Assembly (NCBI GenBank): GCA_018066175.1 | Contig: JAGHRV010000007.1 | Location: 19,799-83,798 of the forward strand | Reading direction: 5' to 3' | Source of the DNA: Candidatus Colicola equi | GTDB lineage: Bacteria; Bacteroidota; Bacteroidia; Bacteroidales; Paludibacteraceae | Length of the DNA: 64,000 nt | Part shown: positions 35,153-44,070 of the stretch, piece by piece | Numbering within the stretch: the stretch's first letter is position 1 | Layout: every line of letters starts with the position of its first letter | Program-made: the position numbers and the translations under genes | The notes under the pieces: model-generated | Databases searched by the model: none | What the model was told of the DNA's origin: nothing | What the model saw: only the letters and a program-made list of their open reading frames with translations

Positions 35153-36310
35153 ATGAATATGTTTAAAAACAATGGCAAATTGAAGTTGCTCATCATTGTG
35201 GGCACGCGTCCGGAAATTATTCGCCTTGCTGCGGTAATCAATAAGTGTCGTACTTATTTTGATACCATCTTGGCTCATACCGGTCAAAACTATGATTATA
35301 ACCTGAATGGTGTTTTCTTTCATGACTTAAAACTGGCAGATCCGGAGGTTTATATGGATGCCGTAGGTAAGGATTTGGGCGAAACGATGGGCAATATCAT
35401 CGCCAAGAGTTATCAACTGATGGTGGATATTCAGCCTGATGCGGTGCTTGTATTAGGCGATACCAACTCGTGCCTTAGTGTTATCGGTGCCAAACGATTA
35501 CATATCCCTATCTTCCATATGGAAGCTGGAAATCGCTGTAAGGACGAATGTCTGCCGGAGGAAACCAATCGCCGTATAGTAGATATCATCTCTGATGTTA
35601 ATATGGCTTATTCTGAGCATGCGCGACGTTATTTAGCAGAATGCGGTCTGCCTAAGGAGCGTACTTTCGTAACCGGTTCACCAATGGCAGAGGTGCTGCA
35701 TCAAAACTTAGCTAAGATAGAATCTTCGGATATCCATCGGCGTTTAGGATTAGAAAAAGGAAGATATATCCTGCTTAGTGCCCATCGCGAGGAGAATATA
35801 GATACAGAAAAGAATTTTCAATCTCTATTCAATGCCATCAATGCTATGGCTCAGAAGTACAATATGCCTATTTTATATAGTTGTCACCCGCGCTCGCGCA
35901 AGCGCTTAGAAGCATCCGGTTTCCAATTGGATAAGCGTGTTATTCAACATGAACCGCTTGGCTTCCATGATTATAATTGCTTACAGATGAATGCCTTTGC
36001 TGTGGTGAGTGATAGTGGTACATTGCCCGAAGAGAGTTCGTTCTTCACCAGTGTTGGTCATCCTTTCCCTGCGGTATGTATCCGTACGAGTACAGAACGT
36101 CCCGAGGCTCTGGATAAGGCTTGCTTTGTATTAGCCGGTATAGATGAGCACTCGTTATTGCAGGCTGTGGATACGGCAATTGAACTGAATAACAATGGTG
36201 ATTTTGGTATCCCTGTTCCTAATTATGTAGATGAAAATGTCTCCACCAAGGTGGTAAAAATCATACAAAGCTATATGGGCGTTGTCAATAAAATGGTTTG
36301 GAGAAAATAA
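35153..36310 (+). CDS. fnlC: UDP-N-acetylglucosamine 2-epimerase family, L-FucNAc-forming
   Basis: A 385-aa WecB-type 2-epimerase: IIVGTRPEIIRLAAVINKC, HTGQNYDYNLNGVFF, MEAGNRCKDECLPEETNRRI, SAHREENIDTE and VSDSGTLPEESSF. With fnlA and fnlB upstream it is the last step to UDP-L-FucNAc (WbjD/CapG/FnlC role). A generic ManNAc-forming WecB is the alternative and is less likely in this context. Confidence 0.9.
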   Translation: MNMFKNNGKLKLLIIVGTRPEIIRLAAVINKCRTYFDTILAHTGQNYDYNLNGVFFHDLKLADPEVYMDAVGKDLGETMGNIIAKSYQLMVDIQPDAVLVLGDTNSCLSVIGAKRLHIPIFHMEAGNRCKDECLPEETNRRIVDIISDVNMAYSEHARRYLAECGLPKERTFVTGSPMAEVLHQNLAKIESSDIHRRLGLEKGRYILLSAHREENIDTEKNFQSLFNAINAMAQKYNMPILYSCHPRSRKRLEASGFQLDKRVIQHEPLGFHDYNCLQMNAFAVVSDSGTLPEESSFFTSVGHPFPAVCIRTSTERPEALDKACFVLAGIDEHSLLQAVDTAIELNNNGDFGIPVPNYVDENVSTKVVKIIQSYMGVVNKMVWRK

Positions 36311-36357
36311 GAAATCATTGCACATTTGGAAAATACATAAGAATCGATTTTATTGTA

Positions 36358-37308
36358 ATGAAAACACTTAAACATTATTTTGATGTACTTGAACGTCGGA
36401 TTGTTCGTTCAATATTAACTAACTTTTTAGTCGCAAAGTGGTTGTCAAGACATTGGCTTAGACTTTATTTGCGTTTGTATTATTATAATTGGATAGGGAA
36501 ACATTTGTGTTATGCTAATCCGCGCGACTTAAATCAAGCATTGATAAAACTCTCTTGGCAAAATAGTCACAATGCTATACTGCGAGAGTTAATTCCTATG
36601 TGTGCTGATAAGTATTCTGTTCGTAAATATATTGCAGAACAAGGTTACGGAGACACGTTAAATAAATTATATGGAGTATATGATAATGTAGATGATATTG
36701 ATTTCAATTCTCTTCCAGATCAATTCGTTGTGAAGATGAATAATGCGTCTGGGCGTAATTATATTTGTACGGATAAATCAAAATGCAATTGGCCTGAACA
36801 AAAACAACAGTTTGCAGAATGGCTTAAAGATAATACTTTTGGATGGCAAACAGGTGAATGGCAATATGGGTTAATCAAACCGCGCATCATTATTGAAAAA
36901 TATATGGAAGATTTAGGGGATATTTCTTTGATAGATTATAAGTTCCAATGCTTTTATGGGAAAGCTTATGATATTTTTGTTTGTTACAATCGAGGTAATG
37001 CTAAAGATGATCAAGTAAAAACCGGAGAGGTTTGTTATGATTGTTACGATTTAGAATGGAATAGAACTGAGAATATTTCTCCAGAGTGGCATAAACAGCG
37101 CCAAATGGTAACAAGACCTCAAAACCTTCAACGTATGATTCAAATGGCAGAAGATTGTACGAAGGATATCCCTTATTGCCGATTTGATGTGTATGAAATA
37201 AATGGAAAGATTGTGTTCGGAGAGATGACTTTTACGCCACATGGCAATATAATTGATTTTTATACGGACACGTATCTTGTAAAAAATAAGAATCTATTGC
37301 GATTATGA
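36358..37308 (+). CDS. ATP-grasp protein of the TupA type
   Basis: A 316-aa protein. FVVKMNNASGRNYICTDKSKC (ATP-binding loop), IIIEKYMEDLGDISLIDYKFQCF and FGEMTFTPHGN match TupA-like ATP-grasp proteins, which are named after teichuronopeptide synthesis and often sit in Bacteroidota glycan loci. It would ligate an amino or carboxyl group, possibly an amino acid on a uronic acid or an amino sugar. ATG 36358 is preferred, since the longer TTG start overlaps fnlC. Confidence 0.78.
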   Translation: MKTLKHYFDVLERRIVRSILTNFLVAKWLSRHWLRLYLRLYYYNWIGKHLCYANPRDLNQALIKLSWQNSHNAILRELIPMCADKYSVRKYIAEQGYGDTLNKLYGVYDNVDDIDFNSLPDQFVVKMNNASGRNYICTDKSKCNWPEQKQQFAEWLKDNTFGWQTGEWQYGLIKPRIIIEKYMEDLGDISLIDYKFQCFYGKAYDIFVCYNRGNAKDDQVKTGEVCYDCYDLEWNRTENISPEWHKQRQMVTRPQNLQRMIQMAEDCTKDIPYCRFDVYEINGKIVFGEMTFTPHGNIIDFYTDTYLVKNKNLLRL

Positions 37309-38294
37309 ATAACCTTGCACCAATAGTAGTCTTTGCCTATGATCGTCCGGACCATCTGCGTCAGACCTTAGAGGCGCTTGCTAAAAATGACTTGGCAAGT
37401 CAGTCTATCCTGTATGTCTATTGCGATGGTGCCAAAGAATGGGGAGGAGAACCTGAACAAAATACGAAGGGTTATGTGGCGCAGAACTCCAAACGTCATT
37501 TTTATGGTACCCAAGAGCAGTATGAGTTGTATATTCAGCGCATAGCGGAAACGCGCAGTGTGGCGAGAGCGATTATCGGATTTAAGGAATCCCATGTTAT
37601 TGAGCGTGAACACAATATCGGCTTAGCGGATAATATAGTTGGGGCAGTGACGGAGGTTGTCAATCAATACGGACGCGTTATCGCTTTCGAGGATGACATT
37701 GTCTGTACGCGTGGTACACTAACGTACTTAAATGATGCTTTGGAACTATACAAGGACGATGATAAAGTGATGCATATCTCGGCATGGATGTTCCCCAATA
37801 AGGGCCAATTCCCGACAACGTTCTTCTATGATAGTCCGTATCCTGCCGGTGGTTGGGCAACTTGGCAACGGGCTTGGCGGCACTTTAATCCCGATACGGC
37901 CGACCATGTGGCTTATTGGAAAAATAATTGGAAAGAGTTTGATATTGAGGGGCAAGACCATTTAAGCAAACAATTGCTGATGAATTTAGATGGTCGCATG
38001 CATACGTGGTTTGTGAAGTGGTATAGTAGTATGCGGCGCAGGGGAGGCTTTTGCCTTTATCCTGGTACGGCCATGAGCAATAATATAGGTTGGGATGATT
38101 CGGGAGAAACATCAAATACAACCACACGTTTTATTGTGTCATATCCGGCTGAATATACCGAAGTTAAGCTAGTGCCAATTAAACGCAATAAAAAAGCTTT
38201 CCGCTATATCAAAACTTGGTGCTCTGGTCATTGGTATAGTAAACGCTATCGAGAACAATGGATACAAAAGATTAAAAATATTCTACATCTATGA
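37305..38294 (+). CDS. Glycosyltransferase (GT2-like, GNT-I-type N-terminus)
   Basis: A 329-aa protein with PIVVFAYDRPDHLRQTLEALAKN at the start, the DXD-like VIAFEDDIVCTRGTL and an acceptor region YPAGGWATWQRAWRHF. The combination is usual for small GT2-like sugar transferases of capsule and LPS clusters. Starts and stops overlap both neighbours by 4 bases (ATGA). The donor is unknown. Confidence 0.8.
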   Translation: MNNLAPIVVFAYDRPDHLRQTLEALAKNDLASQSILYVYCDGAKEWGGEPEQNTKGYVAQNSKRHFYGTQEQYELYIQRIAETRSVARAIIGFKESHVIEREHNIGLADNIVGAVTEVVNQYGRVIAFEDDIVCTRGTLTYLNDALELYKDDDKVMHISAWMFPNKGQFPTTFFYDSPYPAGGWATWQRAWRHFNPDTADHVAYWKNNWKEFDIEGQDHLSKQLLMNLDGRMHTWFVKWYSSMRRRGGFCLYPGTAMSNNIGWDDSGETSNTTTRFIVSYPAEYTEVKLVPIKRNKKAFRYIKTWCSGHWYSKRYREQWIQKIKNILHL

Positions 38295-39292
38295 GTGAAC
38301 GACCCAAAATATCAGTAGGCATCATCACTTACAATCAGGAGAAGACAATCCACCAGACGTTGGATAGTATCCTTTGTCAGCAAGGCGACTTCGAACTTGA
38401 AGTGGTTATTGGTGAGGATCATAGCACTGATGGTACCCGTACTATTTGTGAGCAATATGCTGAAAATTATCCGCATGTGCATTTGTTGCCGGATGTACCC
38501 AATATGGGTATTATGCGGAATTTTGTTCGAGTTATGAAGGCGTGTGTTGGAAATTATATTGCAGTATGTGCAGGGGATGATTGGTGGTGTGATAATCGGA
38601 AGCTACAAAAACAACTGACGTTTTTAGAAACTCATCCTGATTATGGTTTCGTTACAATTGGAGGATATACGTATTATGTCCGTCAAAATAAATATGTTGC
38701 CAATTTAACACCACGGGCAGATCTTAGTAGTGGAGATGCCAAATCATTTTATTTTTCATTGAATTATCCTGGTGGTGTGATTATGCTACCTCTAACTGAG
38801 ATGTTTAGAGCAGAGCTATTGCAGTATATTGACTTTGATGAATTTATTAGACGGGAATTCTCTGTGGAAGATTACCCCATGCAAGCAATCTTTTCTCAAT
38901 ATACCAAGTTTGGACATATTGATGATTGCGCATGTGTATATCGTATGTATAAGGAGTCTGCTCATTTTGTACCGGTAACCAATCCTCATTATCTCTCGTA
39001 TTTTCGCGGATTGGCGAATATCCGACGATATTTGAACGAGTTGTTTCCTAATGATATTTGCTTTACTGAGGAATGGTGCCAAGAACTAGAGTTCCATAAA
39101 GAGTTTTTACTATATTTACATAACTTACAATATAGGAAGGCTAAACAATTGATAACGAAGTATGAAAAGTCTATTGCAAATAGGGAGCACTTTATTAAAG
39201 ATAGAAAGATGGTTCGCTCTTTCATAATGTTTGTTCTCTGCAGTATTTATAAGGAAATAAAATATACAAGGGCTTTGCATCGAGGAACTTAA
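38291..39292 (+). CDS. Family 2 glycosyltransferase
   Basis: A 333-aa GT2 enzyme: KISVGIITYNQEKTIHQTLDSIL, VVIGEDHSTDGTRTIC and CAGDDWWCDNRKLQKQL (DD motif). No C-terminal membrane helix is obvious. It overlaps the previous gene by 4 bases. The donor is unknown. Confidence 0.87.
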   Translation: MSERPKISVGIITYNQEKTIHQTLDSILCQQGDFELEVVIGEDHSTDGTRTICEQYAENYPHVHLLPDVPNMGIMRNFVRVMKACVGNYIAVCAGDDWWCDNRKLQKQLTFLETHPDYGFVTIGGYTYYVRQNKYVANLTPRADLSSGDAKSFYFSLNYPGGVIMLPLTEMFRAELLQYIDFDEFIRREFSVEDYPMQAIFSQYTKFGHIDDCACVYRMYKESAHFVPVTNPHYLSYFRGLANIRRYLNELFPNDICFTEEWCQELEFHKEFLLYLHNLQYRKAKQLITKYEKSIANREHFIKDRKMVRSFIMFVLCSIYKEIKYTRALHRGT

Positions 39293-39304
39293 TGTGTTTA
39301 AATA

Positions 39305-40417
39305 ATGCTAACTCGTAAGGAATTATATAATATAATCGGTTGGCGCACCAAACGCCACCTGGTAGTCATTGAATCCGATGATTGGGGATCTATTCGTACT
39401 CCATCGCGTGAAGTCTATGACGAGTTTATGCGTCGTGGTATTCGTGTGGATAAGGATGCATACTGCCGCTATGACGGATTGGCTACCAAGCATGACTTGG
39501 AGAACCTGTTTGAGGTTCTCAACTCCGTTAAGGATAAGAATGGTCGTCCTGCTGTCATTACTGCTAATGCATTGTCTGCCAACCCGGTCTTTGATAAGAT
39601 ACTAGAGTCGGGCTTTACGCAGTACTTTTACGAGCCCTTTACTGCTACACTCAGTCGCGACGCAGCGCATGCTGGAGCATGGGAGATGTGGCAGCAAGGT
39701 ATGGATGCCGGAATCTTCCGTCCGCAATGTCACGGACGGGAGCACCTGTATGTTAAGAAATGGCTGCAGACACTGCAGGCCGGTGACCCGATTACACGCA
39801 CTGCCTTTGACCTTGGTACATGGGGGCTGACGGCTAATGTGGATTCGTCTATTAATGGTTATTACATGGGGGCTTTTAATTCTAGTAAGCCGGAAGATAT
39901 AGCTGCCTTTGAAACCATCATCACCGAGGCATTGGACATGTTCGGGCAGATATTTGGTTTCCGTTCAGAATCATTCATTGCTACCACCTACGAATGGAGT
40001 CCCAAGATAGAACCATGCCTTGTGCGTAACGGCGTTAAATATATTCAGGGTACCATTGTTCAAAAGATTCCCAAGGGTGATGATGACGGTGTACGTGTGC
40101 GCTATAATGGCTTCCAAGGAACACGTTCTCGTGCAGGACTGATTCGTCTCTTCCGCAACTGTTTCTTTGAACCCAGCACCAAACCCAACTATGATTTCGT
40201 AGCCGATTGCCTCAATCGTATCGCCATTGCCTTTAAGTGGGGCAAGGCAGCTAATATATGTGCCCACCGGGTGAACTTCATTGGCAGTATAGATTCCGCT
40301 AATACCGACCGCAACCTGCCCGAGTTCAAACGGCTCTTGCAGGAAATCGTCCGCCGCTGGCCGGATGTGGAATTTGTGTCCAGTGATGAACTCGGCCGAA
40401 TCATTGAAGAGTCCTAA
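39305..40417 (+). CDS. Polysaccharide (de)acetylase-like protein
   Basis: A 370-aa protein of a Bacteroidota family usually labelled polysaccharide (de)acetylase. LVVIESDDWGSIRTPS near the start carries the paired Asp of a NodB-like barrel, QCHGREHLY provides His residues for metal binding, and GFRSESFIATTYEWSP is conserved-looking. It is GC-richer than the genes around it. It ends the first glycan operon, followed by a strong hairpin. Confidence 0.72.
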   Translation: MLTRKELYNIIGWRTKRHLVVIESDDWGSIRTPSREVYDEFMRRGIRVDKDAYCRYDGLATKHDLENLFEVLNSVKDKNGRPAVITANALSANPVFDKILESGFTQYFYEPFTATLSRDAAHAGAWEMWQQGMDAGIFRPQCHGREHLYVKKWLQTLQAGDPITRTAFDLGTWGLTANVDSSINGYYMGAFNSSKPEDIAAFETIITEALDMFGQIFGFRSESFIATTYEWSPKIEPCLVRNGVKYIQGTIVQKIPKGDDDGVRVRYNGFQGTRSRAGLIRLFRNCFFEPSTKPNYDFVADCLNRIAIAFKWGKAANICAHRVNFIGSIDSANTDRNLPEFKRLLQEIVRRWPDVEFVSSDELGRIIEES

Positions 40418-40443
40418 TCCTCCATTGCTTCTATGTTTTTTCC

Positions 40444-40479
40444 AAAAAATGCAATTTCCAATTGGATTTTGCATTTTTT
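40444..40479. terminator. Strong bidirectional terminator hairpin
   Basis: A 36-base palindrome with two mismatches: AAAAAATGCAA pairs with TTGCATTTTTT, with a CCAATTGG centre. A-rich and T-rich arms allow termination on either strand. The next promoter starts 2 bases later. Confidence 0.8.
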
Positions 40480-40480
40480 A

Positions 40481-40512
40481 TTTGCAGATGTCATTTTTTT
40501 TTTGTACCTTTG
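40481..40512 (+). promoter_or_regulatory. Promoter of fdtA
   Basis: TTTG (40481-40484), a 20-base spacer containing AGATGTCATTTTTT, then TACCTTTG (40505-40512). The longest ORF reading of fdtA would start upstream of this promoter, so ATG 40571 is the real start. Confidence 0.8.
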
Positions 40513-40570
40513 CGGCTTGAAAAGCGCAAAGTCGTGTTGTGCCATAGTATTTGTCATTATGTGTGCCAAT

Positions 40571-40981
40571 ATGAAACAAACTACTGTTCGTGATTGCAAA
40601 ATCATAGATATCCGTAAATATGCGGATAACCGAGGCTATCTATCTGTGATTGAAGGAGGATTGGATATTCCTTTTGAGATTAAACGTATCTATTACCTTT
40701 ATATGGTGCCGGAGGCGGCCCGTGGTGCACACGCGCACAAGGAGTTGCAGCAATTAATGATTGCTACTAGTGGCTCTGTCCATGTGACGATGGACGATGG
40801 TGGTGAGAAAAAGACCTTTGTATTGGATAAACCATGGAAAGGTTTGTTGGTTGCGCCCGGGTTATGGCGTGATTTAGATAATTTTTCGGGAGGAGCAGTA
40901 TGTATGGTTCTTGCTAGCGAAAAATATGACGCGGATGACTATATCCGTGATTATGAGGAGTTTTTAGAATATAAAAAATAA
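40571..40981 (+). CDS. fdtA: dTDP-4-oxo-6-deoxyglucose 3,4-ketoisomerase (FdtA/WxcM-like)
   Basis: A 136-aa cupin: DNRGYLSVIEGGLDIPFEIKRIYYLYMVP, RGAHAHKELQQLMIATSGSV with the catalytic His pair, and APGLWRDLDNFSGGAVCMVLAS. It moves the keto group of dTDP-4-keto-6-deoxyglucose to C3 so that FdtB can add an amine. fdtB is 9.6 kb downstream and a matching acyltransferase is 4.6 kb downstream. The genes between are foreign to the pathway. rmlA/rmlB are not in the window. Confidence 0.9.
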   Translation: MKQTTVRDCKIIDIRKYADNRGYLSVIEGGLDIPFEIKRIYYLYMVPEAARGAHAHKELQQLMIATSGSVHVTMDDGGEKKTFVLDKPWKGLLVAPGLWRDLDNFSGGAVCMVLASEKYDADDYIRDYEEFLEYKK

Positions 40982-40986
40982 ATGTT

Positions 40987-42120
40987 ATGTATTTAAAAAG
41001 CCTTAAATACCATCGTAAGTATAAAAATAACGAATGGGAAATTAAAAATGGTGTTGATGAAATGTCATTATTGCAGTTGTATAGCATAAATCTCATAGTA
41101 GGTAAAAATGCGACAGGAAAATCTAATACCATACTAGTATTGGATACCTTGGCTGATTTAGTATCTGGTTTGCACAATCCCAATGAATTGGTGTATGACA
41201 CGGCAGAATATACAGCAGAGTTTGTGGAGGGAAATTCAAAATATGAATATCATCTAGCATATAGAGATGGCATAGTTATAAGTGAAACTCTAGATATAAA
41301 TGAAAAACGAATGATTGATAGAAAAAAGGGAGAGATATACTATGAGTCTGTTGGGGGCATGATGTCTTTCAAGACAGATGAAACTGTACTTGCTGTTGCT
41401 AAGCGTGATAGTGTTCAGCATTCTTATTTAGATCCACTACATGAATGGGGATTGCAGTTGCGTTGTTACCAATTTGGGACGTCAATGGGTAAGTCTCGTT
41501 TAGAAAAGGATGAACATAGTATTAAAATAGTTAATATTAAAGATACAGATGAAGTCGTAGCGACTTTTTTGCGAGGGGAAGCACTTGATAAACAATTTGC
41601 ACAATATGTTTTAAAAGACATGAAGAATCTCAATTATTCTATCAAGAGGATAGATACAAGAGTTTTAAAAGCTCCTGTGATTGATGGAATAGGTTTGGCT
41701 GTTGAGGAAGATGGTTTAGTAGACTATACAGATCAAATTGAGATGTCTTCTGGAATGTTTCGTGCATTGTCTTTGTTGATTCAAATGGAGTATGCAATAT
41801 TAGTTGATACCCCTCAGTGTATATTAATTGATGATATTGGTGAAGGACTTGATTATGATCGTTCATGGAAACTTATTGAAATGATTATTAAGAAAGCGAA
41901 GGCCTCCAAGATGCAGGTTATTATGACAACAAATGATAGATTTGTAATGAATAAGGTTCCTATTCAATATTGGCAAGTAATAGCCCGAGATAAAAGGGGA
42001 ATTAGATTTTATAATCAAGAGAATTCTCCGCAAGTATTTAAACAGTTCGCTTATATGGGACTAAATAATTTTGATTTTTTCGCTTCAGAGTTCTATAAAG
42101 GATTAACAATAATTAACTAA
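40987..42120 (+). CDS. AAA-family ATPase (AAA_15/21-like), defence candidate
   Basis: A 377-aa SMC/ABC-class ATPase: Walker A NLIVGKNATGKSNTILVLDTL (about residues 36-56), the signature-like MSSGMFRALSLLIQMEYA, Walker B CILIDDIGEGLDYDRSWKL and VIMTTNDRFVMNK. It is followed, with a 1-base overlap, by a DUF4276/TOPRIM-like gene. ATPase plus TOPRIM-like pairs resemble PARIS, OLD and RloAB-type defence modules. AT-rich compared with fdtA. Function is inferred from the pairing. Confidence 0.82.
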   Translation: MYLKSLKYHRKYKNNEWEIKNGVDEMSLLQLYSINLIVGKNATGKSNTILVLDTLADLVSGLHNPNELVYDTAEYTAEFVEGNSKYEYHLAYRDGIVISETLDINEKRMIDRKKGEIYYESVGGMMSFKTDETVLAVAKRDSVQHSYLDPLHEWGLQLRCYQFGTSMGKSRLEKDEHSIKIVNIKDTDEVVATFLRGEALDKQFAQYVLKDMKNLNYSIKRIDTRVLKAPVIDGIGLAVEEDGLVDYTDQIEMSSGMFRALSLLIQMEYAILVDTPQCILIDDIGEGLDYDRSWKLIEMIIKKAKASKMQVIMTTNDRFVMNKVPIQYWQVIARDKRGIRFYNQENSPQVFKQFAYMGLNNFDFFASEFYKGLTIIN

Positions 42121-42857
42121 TGAAAAAATTAGCAATATTTGTAGAAGGACCTACTGAGGCGGAATTTATTACTCGTCTTTTACGAGAGTTAGTTGTGGCA
42201 AAGAAACTATCAATTACGACTACGAAAATGCGGGGGGGAAGAGATGCTGCACATCCGAGAATTCAGACCATTGTTGCGAAGGATTCATTGCTTCCTACTA
42301 CTGAATATCTTGTTAATATATATATAAGCTGCACTGACAATCGCGTGAATTCTGATGTTAAAGACAATATTAATAATCTTAAGGTATTAGGCTTTGATCT
42401 TGTGATAGCATTAAAGGATTTGAGAGGAGAAGATTCGTGTGGAACTCCAAGAACCTTAGCTGATTTGCCCAATGTGGATATGGCTGAAAGGTATGTGTTT
42501 TCTAAAATGCCAATCCCAGTGGTATCTGTTATTGCCGTTATGGAGATAGAAACATGGTTTATTGGAGAGACTAATCACTATTCTATTATTAGTTCGTCTT
42601 TGACTCAACCACTGATACAGTCTCATGCGGCAATTATTGGTGTGGATCCGTATGTTGATATGTTAGAGGATATCGTTCAACCAGCCGAGACATTGAATGA
42701 AATCTATAATTTGGTTGGCTTGGAATATACAAAGGAGGCGGGTAATCGTCAACGTACAATTAATGCATTGGATATGACTAACTTGTATGTTTCTTTGCCT
42801 AATAGGATTGTAAGATTACAACAATTGGTGTCAACATTGGATAACTTTTTTGTTTAG
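42120..42857 (+). CDS. DUF4276/TOPRIM-like protein, partner of the AAA ATPase
   Basis: A 245-aa protein. LAIFVEGPTEAEFITRLLREL is the TOPRIM-like start with the catalytic-type Glu. LVIALKDLRGEDSCGTPRT and VVSVIAVMEIETWFIGET provide the later acidic residues. A G7 tract (42232-42238, about residue 38) lies in the frame. A TOPRIM fold suggests nucleic-acid cleavage controlled by the ATPase. The family assignment is by motif. Confidence 0.72.
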   Translation: MKKLAIFVEGPTEAEFITRLLRELVVAKKLSITTTKMRGGRDAAHPRIQTIVAKDSLLPTTEYLVNIYISCTDNRVNSDVKDNINNLKVLGFDLVIALKDLRGEDSCGTPRTLADLPNVDMAERYVFSKMPIPVVSVIAVMEIETWFIGETNHYSIISSSLTQPLIQSHAAIIGVDPYVDMLEDIVQPAETLNEIYNLVGLEYTKEAGNRQRTINALDMTNLYVSLPNRIVRLQQLVSTLDNFFV

Positions 42858-43020
42858 ATAAGGTTATGGTCTATATTATTTCATACGATTTGCAAGTACC
42901 ATCTCTATGTTATGATGAGTTTTTCAATAGAAGATAATGAATATAACTTTAATTTCTAATTTGCAAAAGGGAGTTTTTGCTTTCTTAAAGAATAAATAAG
43001 GCATTTGAAATATTATTGAT

Positions 43021-44070
43021 ATGTCTGTTGAGTTAGTTAAAAATAGCGAAGAGACGCCAATCGCACATGATAGGCGTGCGCATGCGACTTTTTTTGGCAT
43101 TGATTTTCAAATCAATGCTGCGATTGTAATAATGTTGGAACACATAAAAGAGATGGATAATATTCGGCTAGAGGGGTATGATGACATTGACATTGAATTA
43201 AATGATAGAAGTCATATACTAGCTCAAGCAAAGTCTGTGGAACATAGTAGCACTGATTTTTCAAACGTTGTAGCAAATTTTAAGAAAGCACTAGTCTCCC
43301 TTTCAGAAGGAGCACAAAAATGTGGAAATGTTAAACAACTTATTTTCATTACAAACACTTCACGCCCATTTGGTGGTAATGTCACCCGTCCAGAGTTTAT
43401 GGGTGATGCTCATCGTTGTTTTGGCGATTTGTCTCAAAATTTACAAGATGTAGTAAAAAATAAACTTGCACAACTATCATTACCATTGGACACATCGAAA
43501 TTTATGGTTCAGATATTGCCATTTGAAACTGATAATTTGCAGGAACGATATAAATATGTGTGGTCTTTGATTGGTGATTTTATTGCAGAAACCAAAATTG
43601 ATCCAGAGATAATCTCAAGAAAAGATTTAAGAAATATATGGGCCAGTGATTTGTTCAAAAGTGGAACAATGGATGCTTTTCCTATACACAAAACAAAAAA
43701 GGAAGTAATATGGCCTTTGATTTATAGGGTGACCTACAATATACCTTATGATAATGAAGATTTGGATGAGTCGGAACGTGAATGTTTGGAAAGCGAATAT
43801 AGGCATATAATTGATGAATGTAACGAGAAGTTTGAGTTTGTTACGTCTGTGTATTCTGATTATTTACACTATCGGCAAACTCATTCTGGAGAGCGTGAGA
43901 TGATTAATGCCTTTGTCTTAAATCAGTATTCAACGTACTCATATATTTTGAACAATACTTCTACTGCTGTAAGTGATGAACTTAAGGAGAAATTAATAAG
44001 AGTTATCCTTCGCAGTATTTTATATAAGAGAGAGAAAATTAATATAATAAAAAGGGAGGTTGGCTTATGA
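43021..44070 (+). CDS. PD-(D/E)XK-like (Cap4/DUF4297-type) nuclease candidate
   Basis: A 349-aa protein. The N-terminal ~80 residues follow the Cap4/DUF4297 pattern: FFGIDFQINAAIVIMLEHI, then EGYDDIDIELND and HILAQAKSVEH, i.e. D-D then Q-x-K (Gln69, Lys71). The C-terminal helical part is unknown. It overlaps an SMC-like ATPase gene by 4 bases. In Lamassu-type systems an SMC protein controls such a nuclease. The 163-base gap upstream holds no gene I can support. Confidence 0.65.
   Translation: MSVELVKNSEETPIAHDRRAHATFFGIDFQINAAIVIMLEHIKEMDNIRLEGYDDIDIELNDRSHILAQAKSVEHSSTDFSNVVANFKKALVSLSEGAQKCGNVKQLIFITNTSRPFGGNVTRPEFMGDAHRCFGDLSQNLQDVVKNKLAQLSLPLDTSKFMVQILPFETDNLQERYKYVWSLIGDFIAETKIDPEIISRKDLRNIWASDLFKSGTMDAFPIHKTKKEVIWPLIYRVTYNIPYDNEDLDESERECLESEYRHIIDECNEKFEFVTSVYSDYLHYRQTHSGEREMINAFVLNQYSTYSYILNNTSTAVSDELKEKLIRVILRSILYKREKINIIKREVGL

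Noticed and set aside
39971..40474. Minus-strand ORF of 167 codons
   Set aside because: It lies opposite the deacetylase-like gene, starts inside the terminator hairpin and has no recognisable protein pattern.
42858..43020. A 20-codon ORF (MNITLISNLQKG...) before the nuclease candidate
   Set aside because: It is too short, has no clear promoter or conserved pattern, and its AT-richness explains it.
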